Shown: positions 1-5,171 of the stretch, in pieces
Numbering within the stretch: the first letter of the stretch is position 1
Layout of the letters: every line of letters starts with the position of its first letter
From: an uncultured bacterium
GTDB lineage: Bacteria; Verrucomicrobiota; Kiritimatiellia; CAIKKV01; CAITUY01
Assembly: GCA_903934155.1 (NCBI GenBank)
Contig: CAIZMS010000351.1
Coordinates: 1-5,171, forward strand
Length of the DNA stretch: 5,171 bases
Reading direction: 5' to 3'
The notes under the pieces: generated by a model
Seen by the model: only the letters and a program-made list of their open reading frames with translations
Databases searched by the model: none
What the model was told of the DNA's origin: nothing
Translations under genes and position numbers: made by a program

Positions 1-115
1 CGGAGGTGGCCTGACGATCGGCAGCCGCCGTAACGAGATTAAAAGATCGAATACACACGTAGAAGCTGCGGTGACTCCATTTCGGACGGGAGTTCGATTC
101 TCCCCGCCTCCACCA
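1..115 (+). ncRNA. ssrA: tmRNA (transfer-messenger RNA), 3' portion
   Basis: tmRNA rescues ribosomes stalled on broken mRNAs, acting first as tRNA-Ala and then as a template for a degradation tag. Only the 3' part lies in the window; the tag reading frame and the 5' tRNA half are outside. The last 35 bases form a tRNA-like end: a 5-bp T-stem (88-92 with 100-104) closing the loop TTCGATT, the 3' acceptor strand CGCCTCC (105-111), discriminator A112 and an encoded CCA (113-115). The preceding TTTCGGACG is typical of tmRNA. Upstream an H-type pseudoknot can be drawn: stem 1 GGTGGC (5-10) with GCCGCC (24-29, one G-U pair), and stem 2 CGATC (15-19) with GATCG (45-49). It matches the pseudoknot that precedes the tRNA domain in bacterial tmRNAs. 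A plain tRNA is excluded because no anticodon arm or D-arm precedes the T-arm. Confidence 0.93.
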
Positions 116-144
116 TTTTATTGTTGATTGTAGAGTGTAGATTT

Positions 145-882
145 ATGCGTGCTCTTATCACCGCGTTGCGAACCCTGACCTGTTTACCTGTCCCCGGAAC
201 TGACGCCACCAGCATGGCCTCTTCCCTGCCCTTCTTCCCCGCCGTTGGCGCCCTGATTGGCATTGTAGTTGCAGGCGTCCTTTATGGAATCACCCTCACC
301 GGATGGCCTGCTGGCGCGGGAATCGCGGCCATGATCACCGTGCTCTGGATCACACGGGGACTGCATATTGACGGTCTTGCGGATGTCTCGGATGCCTTCG
401 GCGGCGGAAGAACCCGGGAACGACGACTGGCCATCATGAAAGACCCCCATACCGGCGCCTTCGGGGTCATGGCCATTGTCGCCGACCTGCTCCTGAAAGC
501 GGCGGCACTCGCCCAGCTTGCGGCCCTGCACCAGTGGGCACTCGTAATCGTCCCTTTCATTGTATCCCGAACCGGGCAGGTCTTACTGGCCGTCTCACTC
601 CCCTATGCGCGAGCCGAAGGCGGGAAGGCGGGCGGCTTTGTAGAGGGAGCCCGTCCTCTCCACTTTCTTCTCGCTCTCCTTGCCTCAATAGCCTGCTGCC
701 TTGCCGTATCGGGTTTACCAGGCCTCATTCTGCTGCTTCTGGGACTGGTCACCATGGTTCTCCTCAGGCTCTGGATGAAACATCATTTTGACGGTGTCAC
801 CGGAGACCTGCTGGGCACCGCAAACGAAGTCGTTGAAACCGGCCTGCTCGCCTTTCTGGCCATCATCAGCCCTGTAGCCTGA
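145..882 (+). CDS. cobS: Adenosylcobinamide-GDP ribazoletransferase (cobalamin synthase)
   Basis: CobS joins adenosylcobinamide-GDP with alpha-ribazole (or its 5'-phosphate) in the inner membrane, giving adenosylcobalamin (phosphate) and GMP. From ATG 145 the product is 245 residues, close to E. coli CobS at about 247. The family signature is intact: RGLHIDGLADVSDAFGGG (71-88) with acidic residues D76, D80 and D83, then MKD (98-100) leading to GAFGV (104-108). The C-terminal GVTGD (217-221) and N227-E228 are also present. Several hydrophobic segments (about 32-50, 56-70, 108-128, 131-152, 173-207, 231-243) fit a polytopic membrane protein. An in-frame TTG at 121 would add eight residues, but the family's MRALITALRTLT-like start favours 145. 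No good Shine-Dalgarno precedes it; the nearest purine run is GTAGAG at 130-135. cobU, cobT and cobC are not adjacent in this window. Confidence 0.93.
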   Translation: MRALITALRTLTCLPVPGTDATSMASSLPFFPAVGALIGIVVAGVLYGITLTGWPAGAGIAAMITVLWITRGLHIDGLADVSDAFGGGRTRERRLAIMKDPHTGAFGVMAIVADLLLKAAALAQLAALHQWALVIVPFIVSRTGQVLLAVSLPYARAEGGKAGGFVEGARPLHFLLALLASIACCLAVSGLPGLILLLLGLVTMVLLRLWMKHHFDGVTGDLLGTANEVVETGLLAFLAIISPVA

Positions 883-901
883 TTTTTGCGTAACCCCTCC
901 C

Positions 902-930
902 TCGACATGCCTGCCTCATTCCGATATAGT
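902..930 (+). promoter_or_regulatory. Putative sigma70-type promoter of gpmI
   Basis: The -35 box TCGACA (902-907) matches TTGACA at five of six positions. The -10 box TATAGT (925-930) matches TATAAT at five of six. The spacer is exactly 17 bases. Transcription would begin near 937, leaving a leader of about 20 bases before the gpmI start. It is the best promoter-like element in the window, and it suggests gpmI is expressed independently of cobS. It is a sequence match only, and the host's sigma factor preference is unknown. Confidence 0.6.
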
Positions 931-944
931 TCAGGCTTTTTTAC

Positions 945-954
945 AGGGAAAGGA
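945..954 (+). promoter_or_regulatory. Two tandem ribosome binding sites before gpmI
   Basis: AGGGA (945-949) sits six bases before ATG 956. AAGGA (950-954) sits seven bases before the in-frame ATG 962. Either pairing is a good spacing, so initiation could occur at either codon, with only two residues of difference in the product. Confidence 0.6.
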
Positions 955-955
955 T

Positions 956-2611
956 ATGACGATGCAGGCATTGAAGAAAACAACGTTTCCCGGCCCCAAG
1001 GGGCCGGTTCTTCTGGTGATTATGGATGGAGTCGGGATCGGCGCCTACGAGGAAGGCGATGCCGTTCGCTCGGCCCTGACGCCCAATTTGGACTGGCTTA
1101 AGGCCAATGCCCTGTATAGCCAACTCAAGGCGCATGGAACCGCTGTCGGCCTGCCAAGCGATGATGACATGGGAAACAGCGAAGTCGGGCATAACGCCAT
1201 CGGGTGCGGTCGGGTGTTCGCGCAGGGCGCCAGCCTCGTCAGTAACGCCATCGCCACCGGGGCCCTGTTCCGCGGAGAAGTCTGGAAGTCCCAAATCGCC
1301 AATGTCCTCAAGAACAACTCCACCCTCCATTTCATGGGGCTGTTTTCGGACGGCAATGTTCACAGCCACATTGACCACCTCAAGGCCATGCTCACCCAGG
1401 CCAAGGCCGAGGGTGTCAAGCGGGCCCGGATCCATATCCTGCTGGATGGCCGGGATGTGGGCGAGACCTCCGCGCTGGAGTATGTCGATCCCTTCGAGCA
1501 ATTCCTGGCAGGACTGAATGTCGGCGGCTCCGTGGATTTCCGCATTGCGTCCGGCGGCGGTCGTATGAATATCACCATGGATCGCTACAATGCGAACTGG
1601 GATATGGTCAAGCGCGGATGGGACACCCATGTTCGCGGAATCGGATCCCCGTTTGCCTCCGCCCATGAGGCGATTGAATCGCTCCGCAAGGCCAAGCCGG
1701 GCGTGATCGATCAGGACTTGCCCGCTTTTGTAATTACCGAAAAAGGACAACCCCTCGGCAAAATCGCGGATCACGACAGCGTGATCTTTTTCAACTTCCG
1801 AGGGGATCGCTCCATTGAGATGACCCGGGCGTTCGATGATGATACGGTGACGGAGTTCGACCGCTCTCCCCGGCCCAAGGTGCTTTACGCCGGAATGATG
1901 CAATACGACGGCGACCTGAAGCTCCCGAAACGCTATCTCGTTGAACCGCCCGCCATCGCCGAAACCATGGGCGAATACCTCGTCAAGAGCGGCGTGACGC
2001 AGCTCGCCATCAGCGAAACCCAGAAGTACGGGCATGTGACTTATTTCTTCAACGGAAACCGGTCTGGAAAATTTGACGACCAGCTGGAAGACTACGTTGA
2101 AATCACATCCGATATTCTGCCCTTTGAACAGCGCCCATGGATGAAAGGCGCGGAAATCACTGATGCCGTGCTCAAGGCGATTGAAGCAAACCGGTACAAG
2201 TTCATCCGCCTCAACTTTCCCAATGGCGACATGGTTGGCCATACAGGAGTCTATCAGGCTACCCAGATTGCCGTGGAAACGGTCGATCTCTGTATCGGGC
2301 GGCTTCTCCCCGCCGTTCAGGCCGCTGGCGGCATTCTGGTGATTTCCGCCGACCATGGAAACGCGGACGACATGTATGAGCATGAAAAGAAAACCGGCAA
2401 GGCAAAGGTCGAGAACGGCAAACTCAAGGTGAAAACAGCCCACTCCCTCAACCCGGTCCCCGTCTATATCTACGATCCCGCCGGCACGGCCAAATTAAAG
2501 CTGACTGATCAGAAAGGACTGGGCATCAGCAGCCTAGCCGCCACCTGCATCAAGCTGCTCGGGTTTGCCCCCCCGTCCAATTACGACCCGAGTGTTGTGG
2601 ATGTCGGCTGA
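956..2611 (+). CDS. gpmI: 2,3-bisphosphoglycerate-independent phosphoglycerate mutase, long form
   Basis: This cytoplasmic enzyme interconverts 3- and 2-phosphoglycerate in glycolysis and gluconeogenesis, using two metal ions (often Mn) and a phosphoserine intermediate. It belongs to the alkaline phosphatase superfamily. Its 551 residues compare with about 510-515 for E. coli and Bacillus enzymes. The expected catalytic set is visible: metal-binding D24; nucleophile S75 in GNSEVGH (73-79); the substrate-domain histidine H136 in VHSHIDH; LDGRD (163-167); R203 and R210; R282 and R285 in FRGDR; K357; D425 and H429 in GDMVGHTG; D466-H467 in ADHGNA; and H496 in TAHS. Much of the extra length near the C-terminus is a lysine-rich insertion between H467 and H496, about 12 residues longer than in the Bacillus enzyme. 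Long enzymes of this kind occur in plants and some bacteria. The start is ATG 956 or 962. The next gene begins directly at the stop codon. Confidence 0.96.
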   Translation: MTMQALKKTTFPGPKGPVLLVIMDGVGIGAYEEGDAVRSALTPNLDWLKANALYSQLKAHGTAVGLPSDDDMGNSEVGHNAIGCGRVFAQGASLVSNAIATGALFRGEVWKSQIANVLKNNSTLHFMGLFSDGNVHSHIDHLKAMLTQAKAEGVKRARIHILLDGRDVGETSALEYVDPFEQFLAGLNVGGSVDFRIASGGGRMNITMDRYNANWDMVKRGWDTHVRGIGSPFASAHEAIESLRKAKPGVIDQDLPAFVITEKGQPLGKIADHDSVIFFNFRGDRSIEMTRAFDDDTVTEFDRSPRPKVLYAGMMQYDGDLKLPKRYLVEPPAIAETMGEYLVKSGVTQLAISETQKYGHVTYFFNGNRSGKFDDQLEDYVEITSDILPFEQRPWMKGAEITDAVLKAIEANRYKFIRLNFPNGDMVGHTGVYQATQIAVETVDLCIGRLLPAVQAAGGILVISADHGNADDMYEHEKKTGKAKVENGKLKVKTAHSLNPVPVYIYDPAGTAKLKLTDQKGLGISSLAATCIKLLGFAPPSNYDPSVVDVG

Positions 2612-2941
2612 ATGGATCCGGAATTCCAATGCCTCCGATGCGGACGATGCTGTCGCCATGAGGGGGAAGTCCGGCTTATTGACGGAGAGGCGGAGTCCAT
2701 CGCGAAAGCCCTGGGCCTGGAGCCCGCCGACTTTGCAGAACAATTCACCCGGCTCCGGGAGGATCGTCTTGGATTATCGCTGATGGATCATCCCGACGGT
2801 TCCTGCATCTTTCTGGAGGGCAACCCACCCTCCTGCCGGATTCAGGATGCCAAACCCCGCCAGTGCCGTGAGTTCCCCCATGCCTGGCGCTATAAGAACT
2901 GGGAGAAAATTTGCGCCGCTGCCCCAAAAATGGAACTTTGA
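2612..2941 (+). CDS. YkgJ-family (UPF0153) cysteine cluster protein
   Basis: This small soluble protein of 109 residues has the CxxCxxCC cluster near its N-terminus (C7, C10, C13, C14). Further cysteines follow at C65 (DGSCIFLEG), C75 (PPSCRIQDAKP), C85 (RQCREFPHAW) and C101. This arrangement defines the YkgJ/UPF0153 family, annotated as a putative zinc- or iron-chelating domain; the biochemical role is not established. All eight cysteines are retained, so it is unlikely to be decayed. The ATG follows the gpmI TGA with no gap (TGAATG), implying co-transcription and probably translational coupling, since no clear Shine-Dalgarno lies just upstream. Whether the product acts with phosphoglycerate mutase, for example in metal handling, cannot be told from sequence. 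Confidence 0.88.
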   Translation: MDPEFQCLRCGRCCRHEGEVRLIDGEAESIAKALGLEPADFAEQFTRLREDRLGLSLMDHPDGSCIFLEGNPPSCRIQDAKPRQCREFPHAWRYKNWEKICAAAPKMEL

Positions 2942-2943
2942 TC

Positions 2944-2972
2944 TTGCTTCAACCCTCCCAAGCCCGTATTAA
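2944..2972 (+). promoter_or_regulatory. Possible weak promoter of the TPR gene
   Basis: TTGCTT (2944-2949) and TATTAA (2967-2972) are separated by 17 bases. They match the sigma70 consensus at only three and four of six positions. The segment lies in the 66-base gap after the YkgJ-type gene, which is comparatively AT-rich. No terminator hairpin is evident in the gap, so read-through from gpmI remains equally possible. Confidence 0.3.
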
Positions 2973-2992
2973 ATGCACTCACTTTTACGACC

Positions 2993-2999
2993 AGAAGGA
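2993..2999 (+). promoter_or_regulatory. Ribosome binding site that fixes the TPR gene start
   Basis: AGAAGGA ends eight bases before ATG 3008. It directly abuts or overlaps the earlier in-frame ATG at 2999, which would have no usable spacing. This supports initiation at 3008. Confidence 0.75.
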
Positions 3000-3007
3000 T
3001 GGCGATC

Positions 3008-3664
3008 ATGAACAGTTTTGAAAATAACGACCTGCACGCAAATCAACACGAAACGAGCGGTCACGAAACGCCGACCAACAACAACAAGGAGATCAAAAGC
3101 TGGATGATCACCGTTGGCGTTGCCGCCGTAGTCGTCCTGGCCGTCTTCCTGTATCGCACCAATAAGGCCGGTAATGAGGAAAAGGCATCCCGCATGCTAG
3201 GCGAAGCGCGAAACGCGCAGGCCCTTCAGGCCATCATGAGCCAGTACCCCTCCTCCGCCGCCGCTCGAATGGCCCTGCTGCAAATGGCCAAGGCCCAGTT
3301 CGATAACGGGGACTATGTTTCATCCCAGGCCAGTTATAAGGACTTCCTGTCCAAATACCCCACCCATCCCATGACCGGCATCGCGGAATTAGGCCTGATT
3401 CATTGCACCGAGGCAACAGGCCAGACGGAGAAGGCCCTGGAGGAATACACCCGCTTTGCGACCACCAAGCCGACTCATTTCCTGGCGCCCACGGCCATCT
3501 TTGGAAAAGCCCGATGTCTGCAAGCGCTGAAGCGGTACGACAAGGCTCGGGCGACCTATGATGATTTCCTGGCCGCCAATCCGAAAAGCGACTGGAAGAA
3601 CGACATCGAGGAGGCGCTCAAGCAACTCGAACGCGAAGCCCGCACGCCGTCGGTTAAGCTGTAA
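3008..3664 (+). CDS. Membrane-anchored tetratricopeptide repeat protein
   Basis: From ATG 3008 the product is 218 residues; the in-frame ATG at 2999 is rejected because it overlaps the ribosome binding site. Residues 1-30 are polar and rich in Asn and His. One hydrophobic segment follows at about 32-49 (WMITVGVAAVVVLAVFLY), then a helical region. Three TPR-like units lie at about 82-119, 122-157 and 159-194, with recurrent A-x-x-x-Y/F and Y-P or K-P turns such as KYPTHP and AANPKSD. The C-terminus is charged. This resembles YfgM or YbgF/BamD-like proteins: an N-terminal membrane anchor presenting TPRs, probably in the periplasm, for protein-protein contacts. The sequence does not identify the partner. 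It ends nine bases from the converging tatA gene. Confidence 0.8.
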   Translation: MNSFENNDLHANQHETSGHETPTNNNKEIKSWMITVGVAAVVVLAVFLYRTNKAGNEEKASRMLGEARNAQALQAIMSQYPSSAAARMALLQMAKAQFDNGDYVSSQASYKDFLSKYPTHPMTGIAELGLIHCTEATGQTEKALEEYTRFATTKPTHFLAPTAIFGKARCLQALKRYDKARATYDDFLAANPKSDWKNDIEEALKQLEREARTPSVKL

Positions 3665-3673
3665 GAAAAGAAA

Positions 3674-3862
3674 TCAGCCCTTCTTCTCGTCCGGCTTTTT
3701 CCCGTCGGTATCCTCAGGTTTTGCGCCTTCGTCGCGTCCCTTTTTGAACTCATTGAGGCTTCGCCCCAAAGCGCGGGCAAGATCCGGCAATTTCCTTGCC
3801 CCGAACAGCAACAGAATCACCAGCAGAACGATCAACAGCTCAGACATTCCGAAGTTACGCAT
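3674..3862 (-). CDS. tatA: Sec-independent protein translocase subunit TatA (TatA/E type)
   Basis: TatA oligomers form the pore-like element that moves folded twin-arginine proteins across the inner membrane. The 62-residue product has the family plan: a short N-terminal segment ending MSELL, a transmembrane helix at about 8-20, the FG hinge (F20-G21), an amphipathic helix at about 24-41 (KLPDLARALGRSLNEFKK), and an acidic-basic tail rich in Lys, Asp and Glu. The LPDLARALG pattern and short tail favour TatA/E over the longer TatB. The start at 3862 is supported by GAAAGG eight bases upstream; Met6 is an alternative without a good site. tatC is not adjacent. The gene has its own putative promoter and lies downstream of the oxidoreductase terminator. 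Confidence 0.93.
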   Translation of the reverse strand: MRNFGMSELLIVLLVILLLFGARKLPDLARALGRSLNEFKKGRDEGAKPEDTDGKKPDEKKG

Positions 3863-3870
3863 AATCGTAG

Positions 3871-3876
3871 CCTTTC
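3871..3876 (-). promoter_or_regulatory. Ribosome binding site of tatA
   Basis: On the minus strand GAAAGG lies eight bases before the ATG at 3862. This is a standard spacing and selects the first Met over Met6. Confidence 0.7.
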
Positions 3877-3888
3877 ATTGACTGGGGC

Positions 3889-3917
3889 ATACTACAGCCA
3901 CAGGGCACCAAAGGCAA
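3889..3917 (-). promoter_or_regulatory. Putative tatA promoter
   Basis: On the minus strand TTGCCT (3912-3917) and TAGTAT (3889-3894) are 17 bases apart, each matching the sigma70 consensus at four of six positions. Transcription would start near 3882, giving a leader of about 20 bases that contains the ribosome binding site. It lies after the terminator of the upstream gene on the same strand, so tatA needs a promoter in roughly this place. Confidence 0.45.
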
Positions 3918-3925
3918 CCCTGTGG
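3898..3925. repeat. Perfect 8-bp inverted repeat in the tatA promoter region
   Basis: CCACAGGG (3898-3905) and CCCTGTGG (3918-3925) are exact inverted copies with a 12-base spacer. Their centres are 20 bases apart, about two helical turns. On the minus strand the spacer can also pair internally (GCC with GGT around TTT), giving an extended hairpin. No T-run follows on the minus strand, so it is not a typical terminator there. The position over the putative -35 box suits an operator for a dimeric regulator. It would lie upstream of the predicted transcript, so an RNA role is less likely if that promoter is right. Confidence 0.5.
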
Positions 3926-3939
3926 GTATAATGCATCAC

Positions 3940-3978
3940 AAAAAAAAGGGGGCGACCTGATTTGACCCAGGCCGCCCC
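3940..3978 (-). terminator. Intrinsic terminator of the pyruvate:ferredoxin oxidoreductase gene
   Basis: Read on the minus strand, GGGGCGGCCTG pairs with CAGGTCGCCCC in an 11-bp stem with one G-U pair and an eight-base loop. One C and then eight T residues follow. On the plus strand the same position is an A-C mismatch, so the structure is tuned to minus-strand transcription. It starts about 23 bases after the stop codon of the gene at 4002. Confidence 0.9.
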
Positions 3979-4001
3979 GTCGCTTTTTCTATTTACTCGT
4001 A

Positions 4002-5171
4002 TCAGGCCTGAGGCGCCGCAACGACTTCACCCGTGCAGGGGGGCATACCCGCCAGCTTGGTGAGCATATCGAACTTGGCCAGAACCTTCTGGTCCACAAT
4101 GGCCATGAGTTTCGTAGCCTGGTCCGGATTGATCTTCTTCAAGACGCGGAACCGGTTTTCTTTCATGGCATGCTCGCTGAACTTCATCGTCGGAGCCTTG
4201 CTGTCCAGCGTCAACGGATTCTTGCCCTGCGCTGACAGCTCCGGATTGAACCGGTAGAGCGGGAAGTGGGCCGAATTCACGGCATCCTTCTGGCCCTGCA
4301 TACCCGAGGTCATGTCAATCCCGTGGGCGATACAGTGCGAGTAGGCGATGATGATGGCCGGGCCGTCATACTGCTCGGCTTCCATGAAGGCCTTGACGCA
4401 CTGGCCCGGGTTTGCCCCCAGGGCCACGGTGGCCACATAGATGTTCCCGTAAGTCATCGAGATCATGCCCAGATCCTTCTTCATGGAAGGTTTTCCACCT
4501 GCCGCGAACTTGGCCACAGCACCCATCGGGGTCGACTTGGAAGCCTGTCCGCCGGTATTGGAGTACACTTCGGTATCCACCACCAGCACCTTGATGTTGC
4601 GACCGGAGGCAAGGACATGATCCAAGCCACCATAGCCGATATCATAGGCCCACCCATCGCCACCCAGCACCCAGACGGACTTCTTCACCAGATAATCAGC
4701 CAGGGAGAGCAACCGGGTACATGACTCGGCTTTGCAACCGGCCAGCTTGGTCTTGAGCGTGGCCACCCGGGCGCGCTGTTCCTCGATACCGGCCTGGGTC
4801 GTCTGATCCGCTGTCTTGATGGCGGTCAGGAGATCCTTATCCGCCTTAAGGCTGTCACAGGCACCCCCGATCAACTGATCCACGAGTTCGAGTGCGTACT
4901 CATTGAATTTGTCAACCGTCAGGCGCATCCCGTAGCCAAACTCGGCGTTGTCCTCGAACAACGAGTTCGCCCAGCATGGGCCGCGTCCATCATCCCGCTT
5001 CGTATACGGGGTTGTGGGAAGGTTACCGCCATAGATCGACGTGCAGCCGGTCGCATTGGCGATGTAGAGCCGGTCGCCCACCAACTGGGTCAGCAACTTG
5101 ACATAGGGCGTCTCGCCGCAACCCGCACAGGCGCCGGAGAACTCAAACAACGGCTTCACGAACTGGCTACC
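4002..5171 (-). CDS. nifJ: Pyruvate:ferredoxin (flavodoxin) oxidoreductase, C-terminal part
   Basis: This cytoplasmic enzyme oxidises pyruvate and CoA to acetyl-CoA and CO2, reducing ferredoxin or flavodoxin, a hallmark of anaerobic metabolism. The frame stays open to the window edge (first visible residues GSQFVKPLFE), so 389 C-terminal residues are seen of a single-chain protein usually near 1,170-1,200. An apparent start at 5159 is only an internal GTG (Val). The visible part is the thiamine diphosphate and proximal 4Fe-4S domain. Cluster cysteines are C15 and C18 (GACAGCGE), C43 (NATGCTSIYGG) and C280 (YSHCIAHG). The thiamine-binding region runs from GGDGWAYDIGYGG (170-182) to VDTEVYSNTGGQ (198-209). 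The protein ends soon after the last helices (VVAAPQA), without the long C-terminal extension of the Desulfovibrio africanus enzyme. A strong terminator follows. Electron acceptor preference cannot be read from this part. Confidence 0.96.
   Translation of the reverse strand, partial: GSQFVKPLFEFSGACAGCGETPYVKLLTQLVGDRLYIANATGCTSIYGGNLPTTPYTKRDDGRGPCWANSLFEDNAEFGYGMRLTVDKFNEYALELVDQLIGGACDSLKADKDLLTAIKTADQTTQAGIEEQRARVATLKTKLAGCKAESCTRLLSLADYLVKKSVWVLGGDGWAYDIGYGGLDHVLASGRNIKVLVVDTEVYSNTGGQASKSTPMGAVAKFAAGGKPSMKKDLGMISMTYGNIYVATVALGANPGQCVKAFMEAEQYDGPAIIIAYSHCIAHGIDMTSGMQGQKDAVNSAHFPLYRFNPELSAQGKNPLTLDSKAPTMKFSEHAMKENRFRVLKKINPDQATKLMAIVDQKVLAKFDMLTKLAGMPPCTGEVVAAPQA

Noticed and set aside
85..145. 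The tmRNA 3' end as an integration site for a genomic island.
   Set aside because: tmRNA genes are known targets, but no integrase, duplicated tmRNA 3' end or phage gene follows; the next genes are housekeeping.
876..942. AGCCTGA (876-882) and TCAGGCT (931-937) form a 7-bp inverted repeat followed by T6, resembling a terminator after cobS.
   Set aside because: The 48-base loop is too long for a typical intrinsic terminator, and the interval contains a much better promoter match whose transcript would begin inside the second arm.
941..2443. A 500-codon open frame on the minus strand opposite gpmI.
   Set aside because: It is a codon-bias shadow: gpmI carries the full catalytic motif set on the plus strand, while the antisense translation has no recognisable domain or start signal.
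956..2611. The idea that this phosphoglycerate mutase replaces the missing alpha-ribazole phosphatase (CobC) for the cobS pathway.
   Set aside because: CobC belongs to the histidine phosphatase superfamily, whereas this is a complete metal-dependent GpmI with all catalytic residues and its own promoter; adjacency alone is not evidence.
3927..3932. A perfect TATAAT on the plus strand.
   Set aside because: No -35 box lies 16-18 bases upstream, and no plus-strand gene follows; downstream is the 3' end of a minus-strand gene.
4002..4011. The 10-bp palindrome TCAGGCCTGA at the oxidoreductase stop codon.
   Set aside because: It lies in the coding end, is short and uninterrupted by a loop, and a strong terminator nearby already explains 3' end formation.

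Overview
The window reads as ordinary chromosomal housekeeping DNA from a GC-rich, probably anaerobic or facultative Gram-negative bacterium. Pyruvate:ferredoxin oxidoreductase points to anaerobic carbon metabolism. A membrane-anchored TPR protein and a Tat subunit fit a diderm cell. The long-form cofactor-independent phosphoglycerate mutase would suit the PVC group (Verrucomicrobia/Kiritimatiellae-like) or a deltaproteobacterial-type lineage. That taxonomic guess is inference only; no marker here settles it.

Layout, left to right. Positions 1-115 are the 3' end of a tmRNA gene (ssrA): a pseudoknot, the T-arm and an encoded CCA are all visible. After a 29-base gap comes cobS (145-882, +), a membrane enzyme of the last step of cobalamin assembly. 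A well-formed sigma70-type promoter (902-930) lies in front of gpmI (956-2611, +), the glycolytic phosphoglycerate mutase. Its stop codon abuts the start of a small cysteine-cluster protein of the YkgJ/UPF0153 family (2612-2941, +), so these two are almost certainly one transcription unit. A single-pass membrane protein with TPR repeats follows (3008-3664, +). It converges, with a 9-base gap, on tatA (3674-3862, -). The 139-base intergenic stretch 3863-4001 holds a putative tatA promoter overlapped by a perfect inverted repeat, and a strong intrinsic terminator for the next gene. That gene is the C-terminal third of a single-chain pyruvate:ferredoxin oxidoreductase (4002-5171, -), cut by the window edge.

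Functionally, gpmI (lower glycolysis) and the oxidoreductase (pyruvate to acetyl-CoA plus reduced ferredoxin) lie on the same carbon route. They are on opposite strands and are not an operon. cobS and tatA stand apart from their usual partners within this window. I see no mobile element, CRISPR array, defence module or clearly undescribed system. The points most worth checking are regulatory: the inverted repeat at tatA, the unexplained expression signals of cobS behind ssrA, and the tight coupling of the YkgJ-type protein to gpmI.
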